This document shows positions 24,015 to 33,006 of a stretch of 64,000 nucleotides of DNA, piece after piece (positions within the stretch are counted from its first letter, which is position 1; each line of letters begins with the position of its first letter). Below the pieces are notes generated by a model. That model had not been told where the DNA came from. It was given only the letters and a program-made list of their open reading frames with translations, and made no database searches. Position numbers and translations under genes: made by a program. The stretch is from positions 218,124 to 282,123 of the forward strand of contig CAVTZF010000016.1 in the NCBI GenBank assembly GCA_963739095.1, in the 5' to 3' direction. This DNA comes from JACVRW01 sp963739095. GTDB taxonomy: Bacteria > Actinomycetota > Thermoleophilia > Solirubrobacterales > Thermoleophilaceae.

Positions 24015-26357
24015 ATGTTGGCCCTGTCGGTAGACGCGTGTGCCCGCGCGTTCAGCGGCTGCCTCGCGGCGATGCTCGTGCTGGGCGCATTGACGGCCTC
24101 GCAGGCGAATGCGGAGACGATCACGGTCAACACGACCGTCGATACCTACTCCGCCGGCGGCAGCTCCTGCTCGCTGCGCGAGGCGATCACTGCCGCGAGC
24201 ACCGACGTACCGTTCGCCGCCTGCTCGGGTGGCCGCGGCATCGACATCATCGTGCTGCCCGCCGGCACCTACGCGTTGACGATCCCACCCAGCGGCGCCA
24301 ACGACAACGCCAGCGGCGACCTGGACATCACGGGCACCGAGGACCTGACGATCGACGGGGCGGGCGCGAGCAGCACCGCCATCGACGCGGGCGGCGGCGG
24401 CTTCGGCAGCATCGACGACCGGGTCCTCCACATCTCGTCGGGCAGCGTTGCGATCGAGGGCGTGGAGATCACGGGCGGCCTCGGGATCGCGGGCGCGAAC
24501 GGCGCGCCGGGGAGCAGCGCCAACGGACAACCGGGCGCCGCGGGCGGCGGGATCCTCGACAGCGGCGACGGCGACCTGACGATCACGGACAGCCTGATTC
24601 AGGACAACACGAGCGGCGACGGCGGCGACGGCGCGAGTGGTGCGAGTGGGGGAGGCCAGGGCGGCAACGGCGGAGCTGGCGGGGCCGGAGGCGGAGTCGC
24701 CAAGACCGGTCCTGGAAGCCTGACGATCAGCGCCACCACGTTCGACGACAACGCAACCGGTCAGGGCGGCCCAGGGGGTGCGGGCGACGACGGCGACGAC
24801 GGCGGCGACGGAGGCGTGGGAGGCCCGGGCGGCGCCGGCGGCTCCGTCTTCTCCGCCACGGCTCCGGTCTCGATAACCACCACGAGCATCAGCGGCAACG
24901 CCGCAGGCCTCGGGGGCGCCGCCGGCATCGGCGCCGACGGGCCCGAAGTGACGAACGGGAACGGTGGAGCAGGCGGCGATGGTGGCGGCCTCGCCACCGG
25001 GACCGCGTCCGTCGAGATCGTTGGCAGCACCGTGAGCACGAACCTCGCCGGCGTCGGCGCTCCAGGCCCCCCGCAGGGCACGTTCATCCTCGCGGGCAAC
25101 GGCGGCAACGGCGGATCCGGCGGAGGCATCAAGACCGAGGGCGGGTCCGTCAACATCGAGAACAGCACGGTCACCGGCAACGCCGCGGGCGCAGCCGGGA
25201 CGGCGGGCAGCGGGATGGGCGGCCTCCCGGGGACCAACGGCGTGGGTGGGGGCATGGACGCCGCCGTGAACGCCGCTTCGGCGATCGTTGCCGGCACGAT
25301 CGCAGCCAACACCGCACCGACCAGCGGGGGCTCGCTGAACGTGCGAACGGGCAGCCTGTCGGTGCTCGCGACGATTTTCTCGGGCACCGACACGGACGAC
25401 AGCGGATGCGCCGGGGCCATCGTGGACGGCGATGACAATCTGCAAGGCGACGCCACCGGCTGCCCGGGCCTGCCCGCCGACGCGGGGCTTGGGTCGCTCG
25501 CGTTCAACGGGGGCCCGACGCAGACGATGCTCCCCGCAGCCGACGGTCCGGCGATCAACCAGATCGCCTCGGGATCGCCGGGCTGCCCCGCCACCGACCA
25601 GCGCGGCTTCGCGCGGCCGCAGGGCCCGCGCTGCGACATCGGCGCCGTCGAGCTCACCGTCGCGCAGGCGAGCGTGGCGCCGCCCAGCCTGAGCTTCGGT
25701 GCCCAGCCCGTGTCCACGCTGTCCCAACCGCTCGGCGTAACGCTGGACGTGCAGGGCGGGGAGCTGCCGCTGGTCGTGACCGACACCACCGTCGCCGGCT
25801 CGGATGCCGACGACTTCCTGATCACGAGCGACTCCTGCCTGGACAGCACGCTGTCCGACGGTGAGAGCTGCGCGATCCATCTGCGCTTCGCGCCGACGGC
25901 GACGGGCGTGCGGGCGGCGACCCTCGAGCTCGACGCCGACACACCCGGTCAGACAGTGCAGGTGCCACTGGCGGGCACCGGCACCGACGCCCCCGGACCG
26001 CCCGGCCCGCCCGGACCTCCTGGACCCTCGGGCCCGAGCGGGCCGGCGGGCCCGCCCGGACCTCCCGGGCCCGCCCGCCTCGTCGCGGTCCTGACCGCCA
26101 GGCACTACGAGGGGCGCGCGCGCCGGCAGCTGACAATCGGCTACGCCTCGACCCTGCCCGGCCGAGCGCTGCTGCGCATCACGCGGCGGGGGCGAACGCT
26201 GCGGCGGCATGGGCAACGCGCCCGTGCGGGCGCGAACCGCTTGAGGCTGCGGCTTCCTGCTCGACCCGGCTCGTATCGGATCGTCCTGCAGGTCACGTCC
26301 GGGAACAGCCGGGCGACGGCGAGGGCCGGGCTGACGGTCGCGCCAGGTCGCCGCTAG
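24015..26357 (+). CDS. Large secreted glycine-rich beta-helix protein with collagen-like segment
   Basis: A 780-residue exported protein. Signal peptide about 1-33. Residues 40-150 contain CSLREAIT (the usual opening of polymorphic beta-helix proteins). Residues about 150-420 are Gly/Ala/Asn/Asp-rich repeats (GGDGGAGGAGG-like) alternating with short beta-helix strands such as SVEIVGSTVSTN. LAFNGGPTQTMLPAADGPA (around 495) and CDIGAVEL (around 542) form the choice-of-anchor-Q-like end. Residues 556-655 are an ASPM/SPD-2/Hydin-like domain (SFGAQPVSTLSQPLGVTLDV). Residues about 659-686 are Gly-Pro-Pro triplets of collagen type. A basic 90-residue tail ends LTVAPGRR. Role: probably cell-surface adhesion or structure; no enzyme motif. 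Confidence 0.8.
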   Translation: MLALSVDACARAFSGCLAAMLVLGALTASQANAETITVNTTVDTYSAGGSSCSLREAITAASTDVPFAACSGGRGIDIIVLPAGTYALTIPPSGANDNASGDLDITGTEDLTIDGAGASSTAIDAGGGGFGSIDDRVLHISSGSVAIEGVEITGGLGIAGANGAPGSSANGQPGAAGGGILDSGDGDLTITDSLIQDNTSGDGGDGASGASGGGQGGNGGAGGAGGGVAKTGPGSLTISATTFDDNATGQGGPGGAGDDGDDGGDGGVGGPGGAGGSVFSATAPVSITTTSISGNAAGLGGAAGIGADGPEVTNGNGGAGGDGGGLATGTASVEIVGSTVSTNLAGVGAPGPPQGTFILAGNGGNGGSGGGIKTEGGSVNIENSTVTGNAAGAAGTAGSGMGGLPGTNGVGGGMDAAVNAASAIVAGTIAANTAPTSGGSLNVRTGSLSVLATIFSGTDTDDSGCAGAIVDGDDNLQGDATGCPGLPADAGLGSLAFNGGPTQTMLPAADGPAINQIASGSPGCPATDQRGFARPQGPRCDIGAVELTVAQASVAPPSLSFGAQPVSTLSQPLGVTLDVQGGELPLVVTDTTVAGSDADDFLITSDSCLDSTLSDGESCAIHLRFAPTATGVRAATLELDADTPGQTVQVPLAGTGTDAPGPPGPPGPPGPSGPSGPAGPPGPPGPARLVAVLTARHYEGRARRQLTIGYASTLPGRALLRITRRGRTLRRHGQRARAGANRLRLRLPARPGSYRIVLQVTSGNSRATARAGLTVAPGRR

Positions 26358-26416
26358 GGGCTGAATCGGTACCGCGGTCGGTGTCCCGGGGCCGAGACGG
26401 GCACAATCCCGAGGCG

Positions 26417-27172
26417 ATGCCCGATCCCTTCCTGATCGCCCAGCTGAGCGACTCACACATCGGAGCCGATTGGATCGCACCCGATCCGGCGACGCTGCTG
26501 TCCGCGGCGGTTGCGGCGGTCGGCCGCGTCGGCCCAGACGTCGTGATCGTCTCCGGTGACCTCGTCGAGAACGCGGAGGAGGCCGAGTACCAACAGGTCC
26601 AGGAGGCGCTCGAGCCGCTCGACGTGCCCGTGCACGTGCTGCCGGGCAACCACGACGACCGCGACGCGCTGCACCGTCACTTCGGCGTCCCGGGGGTGGG
26701 CGGTGAGCCGGTCCAATACGCGGTCGAGCTCGGGCCGCTGCGCCTGGTCGTGGTCGACAGCACCGCTCCCGGCCACGAACACGGCGAGCTCGACGGCGAG
26801 CGGCTCGGCTGGCTCGACCGCGAGCTCGCCGCGGCGCCCGAGCGCTCGACGCTGATCGCGATGCATCATCCGCCGCTGTGCACCGGTGCGCCCGCCGTCG
26901 ACGCCATCGCGCTGCGGGACGACGCCCGGCGAGCGCTCGGCGAGCTGCTCGAGCGCCATCCCCAGGTGCTCAAGGTGGTGGCCGGCCACGTCCACCGGAC
27001 CGTTGCCAGCGAGGTCGGCGGCCGGGCGGTGCTCGCCATCCCGAGCACGTACGCGGAGCTGCGACTCGACTTCGAGGCGCCCGAGTTGACCGCCACTGAC
27101 GAGGGCCGTGCCTACGCGGTGCACGCCCTCATCGACGGCACGCTCGTCTCACACGTCGAGAACCTGCCCTAG
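26417..27172 (+). CDS. Calcineurin-like metallophosphoesterase (CpdA-type)
   Basis: A 251-residue phosphoesterase. All five metal motifs appear in order: LSDSHIG (D-x-H), VSGDLVENAEEAEY (GD), LPGNHDDRDAL (GNHD), MHHPPLCTG and GHVHRTV. The order and spacing match class III cyclic nucleotide phosphodiesterases (CpdA, YfcE-like), so it may hydrolyse cyclic AMP or another phosphodiester, but the substrate is inferred. Start ATG 26417, closely preceded by GAGG. The stop is followed within 11 bases by a convergent Tat-exported MBL gene. Confidence 0.85.
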   Translation: MPDPFLIAQLSDSHIGADWIAPDPATLLSAAVAAVGRVGPDVVIVSGDLVENAEEAEYQQVQEALEPLDVPVHVLPGNHDDRDALHRHFGVPGVGGEPVQYAVELGPLRLVVVDSTAPGHEHGELDGERLGWLDRELAAAPERSTLIAMHHPPLCTGAPAVDAIALRDDARRALGELLERHPQVLKVVAGHVHRTVASEVGGRAVLAIPSTYAELRLDFEAPELTATDEGRAYAVHALIDGTLVSHVENLP

Positions 27173-27182
27173 GCGGGTCCCC

Positions 27183-28190
27183 TCAGACGAGCTGCAGGTC
27201 TCTCGCGACGACGATGCGCCCGCTGAAGTACGGCCGCACCTCGGCCAGCCAGGCGTCGTCGGAGACCAGCGGATTGCCGGGGATCAGGTGATAGAGGACG
27301 AGCGTCCCGACCCGCGCCCGTGAGGCGAGCTCTCCAACCTGCTTCGGGTCGCAGTGGTTGTCGACCAGAGCGCGGATGAAGCGCGGATCCGCGTTCTGGT
27401 TCCTGAGTGCGCCCGCGACGAGCTCGCGGTGGAGCACCTCGTGGAAGAGAAGGTCGGCGCCGCGCGCGAAGGAGGCGAACGAGTCGCCCCGCGGCCCGCG
27501 GTCGCCGCTGAAGACGATGTCGGCGTCGGGGGTGCGGATCCGGTAGCCGAGCGCCGGGATGTCGCCGTGCTTGACCCGGGCGCAGCTGACCCTGAAGCGC
27601 TCGCCCGAGATGAGCGTGCGGGGCCGGCGGGGGAGTGAGAGCTCGTGCCAGCGCGCGAAGCGTTTGAAGCTGGGTCGCAGGCCCCACCGGCCCTGCTGCT
27701 CGGTGATCGTCATACGGGTCAGCTGCTTGTAGCCCCGCTCGTACGCGTTGGTCCCGGCGGGGCCGTAGATGTCGAGCCGGCGGCGGGCGCTGTCCGGGCC
27801 GCGGTCGGATGCCCAGGCGAACCCGGCGAAGTTGCCGAGGTCGGCGTTGTGGTCCTGGTGGTGATGGGTGATGAGGATGTTGCGGACCAGGTTCGCGTCG
27901 TAGCCCGCCTCCACCAGCCGGTGCAGCGAGCCGATGCCGCAGTCGACGACGGTCAGCACTCGGTCCACGTCGATCACGACTGAGGTGCCCGAGCGGACGT
28001 TGGCGCCGGTCAGGACGGTTGCCTGCTGACCGCCGTGGGAGCCGAGCACCATGACCTTCGTGCGCCCCCGCGAGACGGTGGGCTCCTGGACGGCCCCCTG
28101 GGCGTGGGCGCCGCCGGCGGCCAGGCCGCCGAGGCCGGCCGCGGCGGCGCCCTCGAGCAGGCGGCGACGGGTGAGCGAGCTCCATGCCAT
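27183..28190 (-). CDS. Tat-exported MBL-fold hydrolase (RNase Z-like)
   Basis: A 335-residue protein. The N-terminus has a twin-arginine signal (SSLTRRRLLEGAAAAGLGGL, Ala-x-Ala cleavage before residue 33), so it folds in the cytoplasm with its metal and is then exported. The MBL core has LITHHHQDHNADLG (HxHxDH), then KHGDIPALGYRI, IVFSGDRGPRGD and the far His of NHCDPKQV. This pattern is shared with RNase Z, arylsulfatases and other MBL phosphodiesterases; export argues against RNase Z itself. AAGG seven bases upstream supports ATG 28190. Substrate unknown. Confidence 0.8.
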   Translation of the reverse strand: MAWSSLTRRRLLEGAAAAGLGGLAAGGAHAQGAVQEPTVSRGRTKVMVLGSHGGQQATVLTGANVRSGTSVVIDVDRVLTVVDCGIGSLHRLVEAGYDANLVRNILITHHHQDHNADLGNFAGFAWASDRGPDSARRRLDIYGPAGTNAYERGYKQLTRMTITEQQGRWGLRPSFKRFARWHELSLPRRPRTLISGERFRVSCARVKHGDIPALGYRIRTPDADIVFSGDRGPRGDSFASFARGADLLFHEVLHRELVAGALRNQNADPRFIRALVDNHCDPKQVGELASRARVGTLVLYHLIPGNPLVSDDAWLAEVRPYFSGRIVVARDLQLV

Positions 28191-28255
28191 GTGCGGACCT
28201 TCCCACGCCATCCTGCCGCGCGCGGTGCGCGCCCGTCGTTCCCGGCCGGCCCGGC

Positions 28256-29815
28256 CTAGCCGGGCACGGAAACCTCGGCCGCCGCCTCGGCCTGGACCGC
28301 CGGCTGGGGCTGCCCCGCCGGCTGCGTGTCGATCGTGAACAGCGCGACCAGCACGCCGACGGCCGCCACGCCCGCGGCCAGCCACATGCCCGTCGAGAGC
28401 GCGTGGATGAACGCGTTGTGCGCCGCCTCGGCGGCCTGCGGCGACAGTCCTCCGATGCTGCCCGAGCCGAGGTTCTCGACGATGTGCTCGCGCGCCGCCG
28501 CGCTCACGCCGGTGCCGCTCAGCTCGTTCTGGAGCTCGTTGCGCGCCAGATGCTGGAACAGCGCCCCGATCGCCGCGACGCCGAAGGTGCCGCCGACCAT
28601 GCGGCTCATCGAGAGGATCCCGGAGGCCACGCCCGCCTTGTCCGGGCTCACGGCGTTCATGGCCGCGGTGGACATGGGCGACATCACGAGCGCCATGCCG
28701 ATGCCGAGCAGGATGAAGGCCGGCAGCAGCAGGCCGTAGCCGGTGTCGACGTCGATGCGCGTCTGCAGGAACAGCGACAGCGTCGCGAGCGACAGCCCGG
28801 CGACCATCAGCGGGCGCGCGCCGACACGGTCGGTCAGCCGTCCCGCCAGCGGCGCGATCAGCACGATCATCAGCGTCGAGGGCAGGAAGCGGACGCCTGC
28901 CTCCACGGCCGTGTAGCCGAGGATGTTCTGCATGTAGAGCGCGATGAAGAAGAAGGTCGCCAGCATCGAGAAGGTCACGATGAAGGCGACGACGTTCGCG
29001 CCCAGGAAGGTCCTCGAGCTGAAGAAGTTGAAGTCGACCATCGGCTCGCGCACGCGCGGCTCGAGCAGCGCGAACGCGATGAACGAGACCGCCGAGAGGC
29101 TGAACAGGGTGATGATCTCGGGCGAGCCCCAGCCCCAGGCATTGCCCTCGACGAGGGCGAGGACGAGCGCCGTCAGCCCGACCGACAGCGCCGCGATGCC
29201 GGGGATGTCGACGCGATGCTCGGTGGTCTCGTCACGGGATTCGTGCGTCGCGAACAGGGTCACCGCCACGGCGCCGACGGCGACCGGCAGGTTGAGGAAG
29301 AAGATCGCGCGCCAGGACACGTACTCCGCGAGCGCGCCGCCGACCACGGGCCCGATCGCGAGCGCGAGCGCGGACACGCCCGCCCAGGTCCCGATCGCCT
29401 TGCCGCGCTCCGCGGCCGGAAAGGCGTTCGTGATGATCGAGAGGGTGGCCGGCATCATGAAGGCGGCGCCGACGCCCTGAATCGCCCGGCCCGCGACGAG
29501 CCAGGTCTCGCCGGGCGCAAGCCCGATCGCGGCGCTCGAGACGGCGAACACGACAACGCCGAACAGGAACATCCGGCGCCGGCCGAAGATGTCGCCGAGG
29601 CGGCCACCGGTCACGAGCAGCACGGCGAAGGTGAGCGTGTAGGCGTTGACGGTCCACTCGAGGCCCGACAATGTGGCGCCGAGGTCCTCCTGGATGGAGG
29701 GGAGCGCCACGTTCACGACCGTGTTGTCGAGCATGATCATGAACAGCGCGAAACACATCGCCGCCAGCGTCCACCAGCGGCGGTTGTCGTCATTCAGGCG
29801 AATACGGTCAGTCAT
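28256..29815 (-). CDS. DHA2-family MFS drug exporter (EmrB/QacA type)
   Basis: A 519-residue, 14-helix major facilitator. Motif A of the family GGRLGDIFGRRRMFLFG, motif C LALAIGPVVGGALAEYVSWRAIF, and DNTVVNVALPSIQEDL in helix 1 (with the conserved Asp) identify the DHA2 drug/proton antiporters. The MarR-type regulator is directly upstream with an ATGA overlap, so the pair forms a small regulated efflux operon. Substrates cannot be inferred; the acidic alanine-rich C-terminal tail (AVQAEAAAEVSV) is unremarkable. Confidence 0.9.
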   Translation of the reverse strand: MTDRIRLNDDNRRWWTLAAMCFALFMIMLDNTVVNVALPSIQEDLGATLSGLEWTVNAYTLTFAVLLVTGGRLGDIFGRRRMFLFGVVVFAVSSAAIGLAPGETWLVAGRAIQGVGAAFMMPATLSIITNAFPAAERGKAIGTWAGVSALALAIGPVVGGALAEYVSWRAIFFLNLPVAVGAVAVTLFATHESRDETTEHRVDIPGIAALSVGLTALVLALVEGNAWGWGSPEIITLFSLSAVSFIAFALLEPRVREPMVDFNFFSSRTFLGANVVAFIVTFSMLATFFFIALYMQNILGYTAVEAGVRFLPSTLMIVLIAPLAGRLTDRVGARPLMVAGLSLATLSLFLQTRIDVDTGYGLLLPAFILLGIGMALVMSPMSTAAMNAVSPDKAGVASGILSMSRMVGGTFGVAAIGALFQHLARNELQNELSGTGVSAAAREHIVENLGSGSIGGLSPQAAEAAHNAFIHALSTGMWLAAGVAAVGVLVALFTIDTQPAGQPQPAVQAEAAAEVSVPG

Positions 29816-30300
29816 GGGCGAGGTCTCCTGATCACGGGAGCCAGCGCGTCGGCGAGCGCCCGCTGTTGTTCTGGGTCGAGGTCCGCCACGAAGCCGCGGA
29901 TCCCGGCAAGTCTGAGTGCGGTGAGGCGCTCGTAGGTAGAGCGCCCGCGCCCGGTGGCCGTGACGAGCTTGCAGCGCCGGTCGCGCGGGTCCTCTTCGCG
30001 TTTCACGAAGCCGCGGCGCACGAGCGCGTCGACGGACCGGCTGATCGCGGGCAGCGAGAGACCGAGCGTCTCAGACACGGCGCCGAGCGACAGTGGCTCG
30101 TCGGCCTCGGCCAAGGCCCGGAGGGTCTTGACCTGTGTGATCGAGACGCCAGCCTGCTCGATCGCCGCGAACAGGTCCCGCTGCCCGGCGGTGAAGAGCT
30201 GATTGACGAAGTCGAGCAGGTCGCGTGCGAGCGCCTGCGTGGCCTCCTCGGTGGCGGGCGGGATCAGGTCCGGCTTCTTGACGGAAGAAGATGCTTGCAC
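29812..30300 (-). CDS. MarR-family transcriptional regulator
   Basis: A 162-residue winged-helix regulator. DNA-binding region: SITQVKTLRALAEADEPLSL, SETLGLSLPAISRSVDALVRRGFV and the wing KREEDPRDRRCKLV, the classic MarR form. The N- and C-terminal helices would form the dimer. It overlaps the downstream exporter and would repress both genes until it binds an inducer. Start GTG 30300 within an operator-like repeat; no ATG fits as well. Confidence 0.9.
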   Translation of the reverse strand: MQASSSVKKPDLIPPATEEATQALARDLLDFVNQLFTAGQRDLFAAIEQAGVSITQVKTLRALAEADEPLSLGAVSETLGLSLPAISRSVDALVRRGFVKREEDPRDRRCKLVTATGRGRSTYERLTALRLAGIRGFVADLDPEQQRALADALAPVIRRPRP

Positions 30301-30326
30301 GCAAACAAGTATTGCAGGCAAGCAAT
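30295..30326. promoter_or_regulatory. Putative MarR operator repeats
   Basis: Two TTGC/GCAA palindromes: TTGCACGCAA at 30295-30304, overlapping the marR GTG, and ATTGCAGGCAAGCAAT at 30311-30326 just upstream. The 30-base stretch is markedly more AT-rich than its surroundings. Paired palindromes at the regulator promoter are the usual MarR arrangement. Confidence 0.55.
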
Positions 30327-30400
30327 CATTTGTCCCACGGCGCGATTTGACCCCCTGAGGGTGCATCGCGGTGGGCACTCGCCGCCGTAGGATGCGCGCC

Positions 30401-31138
30401 ATGACGGCGACCCTGTTCGGCGTGCCCGCGTCGCATCCGACGCTCGCGGCGGAGCTGATGCTGCGCCAGAAGCGGATCGGCTACCGGCGCATCGACCTCG
30501 CCGCCGGCCTCCACCGGGGGATCCTGCGCGCCCTCGGTTATCCGGGCGTAACAGTCCCGGCCCTGCGGCTGAACGGCGCTCGTTTGCAGGGCACGAAGGC
30601 GATCGCGCTGGCGCTCGATGCGCTCGACCCGGAGGCGCCGCTGCTGCCGGCCGACCCCGAGCGCCGCGCCGCCGTCGAGGCCGCCGAGTCGTGGGGCGAC
30701 GAGGTGCTGCAGCCGGTTCCGCGGCGGCTCACCTGGGCGTCGCTGAAGAAGGACCACTCGACGATCGCCACCTTCCTCGAGGGCTCCCGGACCGGCATGC
30801 CGATGCCGGTCGCGAGCCGCGCCGCGCTGCCGATCATCCCGTTGGCGGCGCACCTCAACAAGGCGACCGACGAGAACGTGCGCCGCGACCTCGCCGCGCT
30901 CCCTGGGCTGATCGAACACGTGGACGAGCTGATAGCCGAGGGCACGCTCGGCGGACCCGAGCGCAACGTCGCCGACTACCAGATCGCCACCAGCGTCAGC
31001 CTGCTGCTCACGATGGAGGACCTGCATCCCTACCTCGCGGGCCATCCCGCGGAGAAACACGCGCGCGCGATCATCGTGCGCCAGCCGGGACGGGTGGCGC
31101 CGGCGCTGCCGGCCGACTGGCTGCCGCCGCGCGGCTGA
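30401..31138 (+). CDS. Glutathione S-transferase-like protein
   Basis: A 245-residue protein with the thioredoxin-like N-terminal half of GSTs (MTATLFGVPASHPTLAAELM, then VTVPALRLNGARLQGTKAIA containing the cis-Pro-Ala region) and an all-helical C-terminal half. The usual catalytic Ser/Cys/Tyr at the first turn is represented by SerHis. Actinobacteria rarely contain glutathione, so the natural co-substrate may be another thiol. Divergent from marR. An ATG at 30401 with AGGATG upstream is used; an earlier ATG at 30371 is possible. Confidence 0.6.
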   Translation: MTATLFGVPASHPTLAAELMLRQKRIGYRRIDLAAGLHRGILRALGYPGVTVPALRLNGARLQGTKAIALALDALDPEAPLLPADPERRAAVEAAESWGDEVLQPVPRRLTWASLKKDHSTIATFLEGSRTGMPMPVASRAALPIIPLAAHLNKATDENVRRDLAALPGLIEHVDELIAEGTLGGPERNVADYQIATSVSLLLTMEDLHPYLAGHPAEKHARAIIVRQPGRVAPALPADWLPPRG

Positions 31139-31186
31139 TTTCGCCCATTCCGTCAGGTCGCCCCCCTACGGTGCGACCAGACAGAT

Positions 31187-32563
31187 ATGGAAGCTGCAAC
31201 ACCCCTCAGGCCGCCTCACGTCCGGGTAGTGGGAGGACGCGTGGTCGTCGACGGCCTCGTCGTGGACGACGAGTGCGCGGTTCGGCTCGTCTCGGAGCGC
31301 GAGCAGAACGGCGAGGACGCGGCCAAGCTGATCCGTGACGCCGTGGAGATCGGCGCGCGTGTGCTCGACCGCGAGCAGGCCGGCGCGAACGCCGAGTTCG
31401 TCAAGACCGAGTTCGAGCGCGCCGCCGCCCAGCTCAACAGCGAGTTCACCGACAGGGCGCGCCAGGTGGCCGAGTTCCTCGGCGAGCGCGTCGACAGCGT
31501 ATTCGGACCCGAGAACGGCCAGCTCGCGAAGGAGCTCGAGAGGCACTTCTCGGACGGCTCGTCCGCGTCCGTGCAGAACCGCGTGCGCGAACTCGTCAAC
31601 GAGACGCTCGCACGCTCGCGCGAGGACCTGATCCGGCAGTTCTCGGCGGCCGACGGGAACAACCCGCTCGCCGACTTCAAGGCCGGCACGATCCGCGTCC
31701 TCAAAGCCGCCGAGGAGCGCCAGCACGAGAGCCAGCAGGCCATGCTGCGCCAGATGTCCGAGCTCGAGAAGCAGCTGCAGGCGCTGCGGCTCGAGAAGGA
31801 GAAGCTCGAGGAGGTCGAGGCCGAGCGCGAGCGGGGCTCCGCCAAGGGCCGGACCTTCGAGGAGCAGGTCGCCGACACGCTCGACCGGATCGCTCTGGGG
31901 CAGGGCGACGTCGCCCAGGCGGTCGGCGACTTCGTCGAAGCCACGGGCAAGGTCGGCGACGTGGTCGTCGCGATCGACGGCGCCCACGGCCCGGCGCGCG
32001 GCCGCATCGTGATCGAGGCCAAGGACAGCCGCCTGTCACAGCCGCGGGCGATGAAGGAGCTGAACGAGGCGCTCGCGGAGCGCAGCGCCGACTTCGCGCT
32101 GCTCGTCGTCCCCACGGAGGCCGAGCTGCCGTCGAAGGTCGAGCCGCTGCGCGAGTACAACGGCGACAAGATCGTCGTCGCCCTCGATCCCGAGACGGGG
32201 ACCCTGCCGCTCGAGCTCGCCTACCGCCTGGCAAGGGCGCGCGTGCTGATGAAGCGCTCGGATGCCGACGGCGTCGATGCCGACGCGCTGCGCGCCGCCG
32301 TCGAGCGGGCGCTCGCCAGCCTGGGCGAAGAGCGCAAGGTCAAGCAGCAGCTCACCGGGGCCAAGACGGGCATCGACAAGGCCTACGAGCTGGTGGAGGC
32401 GATGGCGGCGCAAGTGCGCGGGCAGCTCGACGAGATCGACGCGCTCGTGCGCGAGGGCTGCGACGAGGAAGGGGCCGAGGGCGAGCCCGCGCGGCGCGCC
32501 CAGGCTCCCAGCCCTGCCCGAGCGCCGGACTCCGAGCCGCCGCCGGACCAGCTCGCGCTCTAG
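31187..32563 (+). CDS. Coiled-coil protein with PD-(D/E)XK nuclease-like core
   Basis: A 458-residue soluble protein of no recognised family. Residues 60-215 are strongly helical and charged, ending in a coiled coil (HESQQAMLRQMSELEKQLQA, then RLEKEKLEEVEAERERG). Residues 222-335 resemble a restriction-endonuclease fold: Glu225 in FEEQV, Asp258 in KVGDVVVAI, and Glu277-x-Lys279 in GRIVIEAKDSRLS, followed by LLVVPTEAEL. The order (E...D...ExK) is that of PD-(D/E)XK nucleases and RmuC/DUF2130-like proteins. The C-terminal 110 residues are helical (KVKQQLTGAKTGIDKAYELV), with an acidic end. Possible role in DNA repair or defence; unproved. No partner gene is adjacent. Confidence 0.7.
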   Translation: MEAATPLRPPHVRVVGGRVVVDGLVVDDECAVRLVSEREQNGEDAAKLIRDAVEIGARVLDREQAGANAEFVKTEFERAAAQLNSEFTDRARQVAEFLGERVDSVFGPENGQLAKELERHFSDGSSASVQNRVRELVNETLARSREDLIRQFSAADGNNPLADFKAGTIRVLKAAEERQHESQQAMLRQMSELEKQLQALRLEKEKLEEVEAERERGSAKGRTFEEQVADTLDRIALGQGDVAQAVGDFVEATGKVGDVVVAIDGAHGPARGRIVIEAKDSRLSQPRAMKELNEALAERSADFALLVVPTEAELPSKVEPLREYNGDKIVVALDPETGTLPLELAYRLARARVLMKRSDADGVDADALRAAVERALASLGEERKVKQQLTGAKTGIDKAYELVEAMAAQVRGQLDEIDALVREGCDEEGAEGEPARRAQAPSPARAPDSEPPPDQLAL

Positions 32564-32573
32564 GCGCCGCCGC

Positions 32574-32996
32574 TCAGGGCAGCATCAGGTCGTTGTTCGA
32601 GGCGGGCCGCTCGGCGCCGATGTCGAGCACGGCCGGCTCGATCTCCCTGCGCACCGCCGTCATCGAGCCGGCGCGCACCTCGTAGCTGCCCGGCGCGAGC
32701 GTCCGCTGGATCGTGGCCGTGTCGCCGGGGGCGATCGGGCCCGAGCGCTGCACGAGCGTCTCGCCCTCGAGGGTGATCGTGCGCTCTCGCTCCGTCTGGT
32801 TCGAGATCGTGATGACGATCGGGCCGGCGCCGACGCGAGCGGGGGAGACGGTGACCCTGTCGCTCTGGATCACGCCGCTGAGCCCGATCGGGACGGGTGG
32901 TCGCGGGTCGTTCTTGAAGTCCTCGTCGCCGCAGCCCGCCACGAGGGCCGCGGAGATAACGACCCCCAGCAGCGCTCCTGCCCTCCTCGACCCCAC
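32574..32996 (-). CDS. Small lipoprotein with cupredoxin-like beta domain
   Basis: A 140-residue lipoprotein: lipobox AALVAGC (Cys22) after a basic signal peptide, then a mostly beta region (DRVTVSPARVGAGPIVITIS, TERERTITLEGE, APGDTATIQRTLAPGSYEV, ending MTAVRREIEPAVLDIG) that resembles a cupredoxin/immunoglobulin-like fold without copper ligands. It follows the acyltransferase gene by ten bases, so it is probably in the same operon with ygfZ upstream. Function unknown. Confidence 0.65.
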   Translation of the reverse strand: MGSRRAGALLGVVISAALVAGCGDEDFKNDPRPPVPIGLSGVIQSDRVTVSPARVGAGPIVITISNQTERERTITLEGETLVQRSGPIAPGDTATIQRTLAPGSYEVRAGSMTAVRREIEPAVLDIGAERPASNNDLMLP

Positions 32997-33006
32997 GCGG
33001 GAGAAC

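Noticed and set aside
24600..25260. PE-PGRS-type protein family
   Set aside because: The Gly-rich repeats look similar, but there is no PE domain at the N-terminus, and the flanks are beta-helix and Hydin-like.
24761..25942. Long open frame on the minus strand opposite the glycine-rich protein
   Set aside because: It is a by-product of GGC/GCC-rich repeats; codon use and composition match the plus-strand gene.
28184..29935. Long plus-strand frame across the MFS exporter
   Set aside because: Low-complexity Arg/Asp/Gly-rich translation typical of antisense frames in high-GC genes; the minus strand carries a clear transporter.
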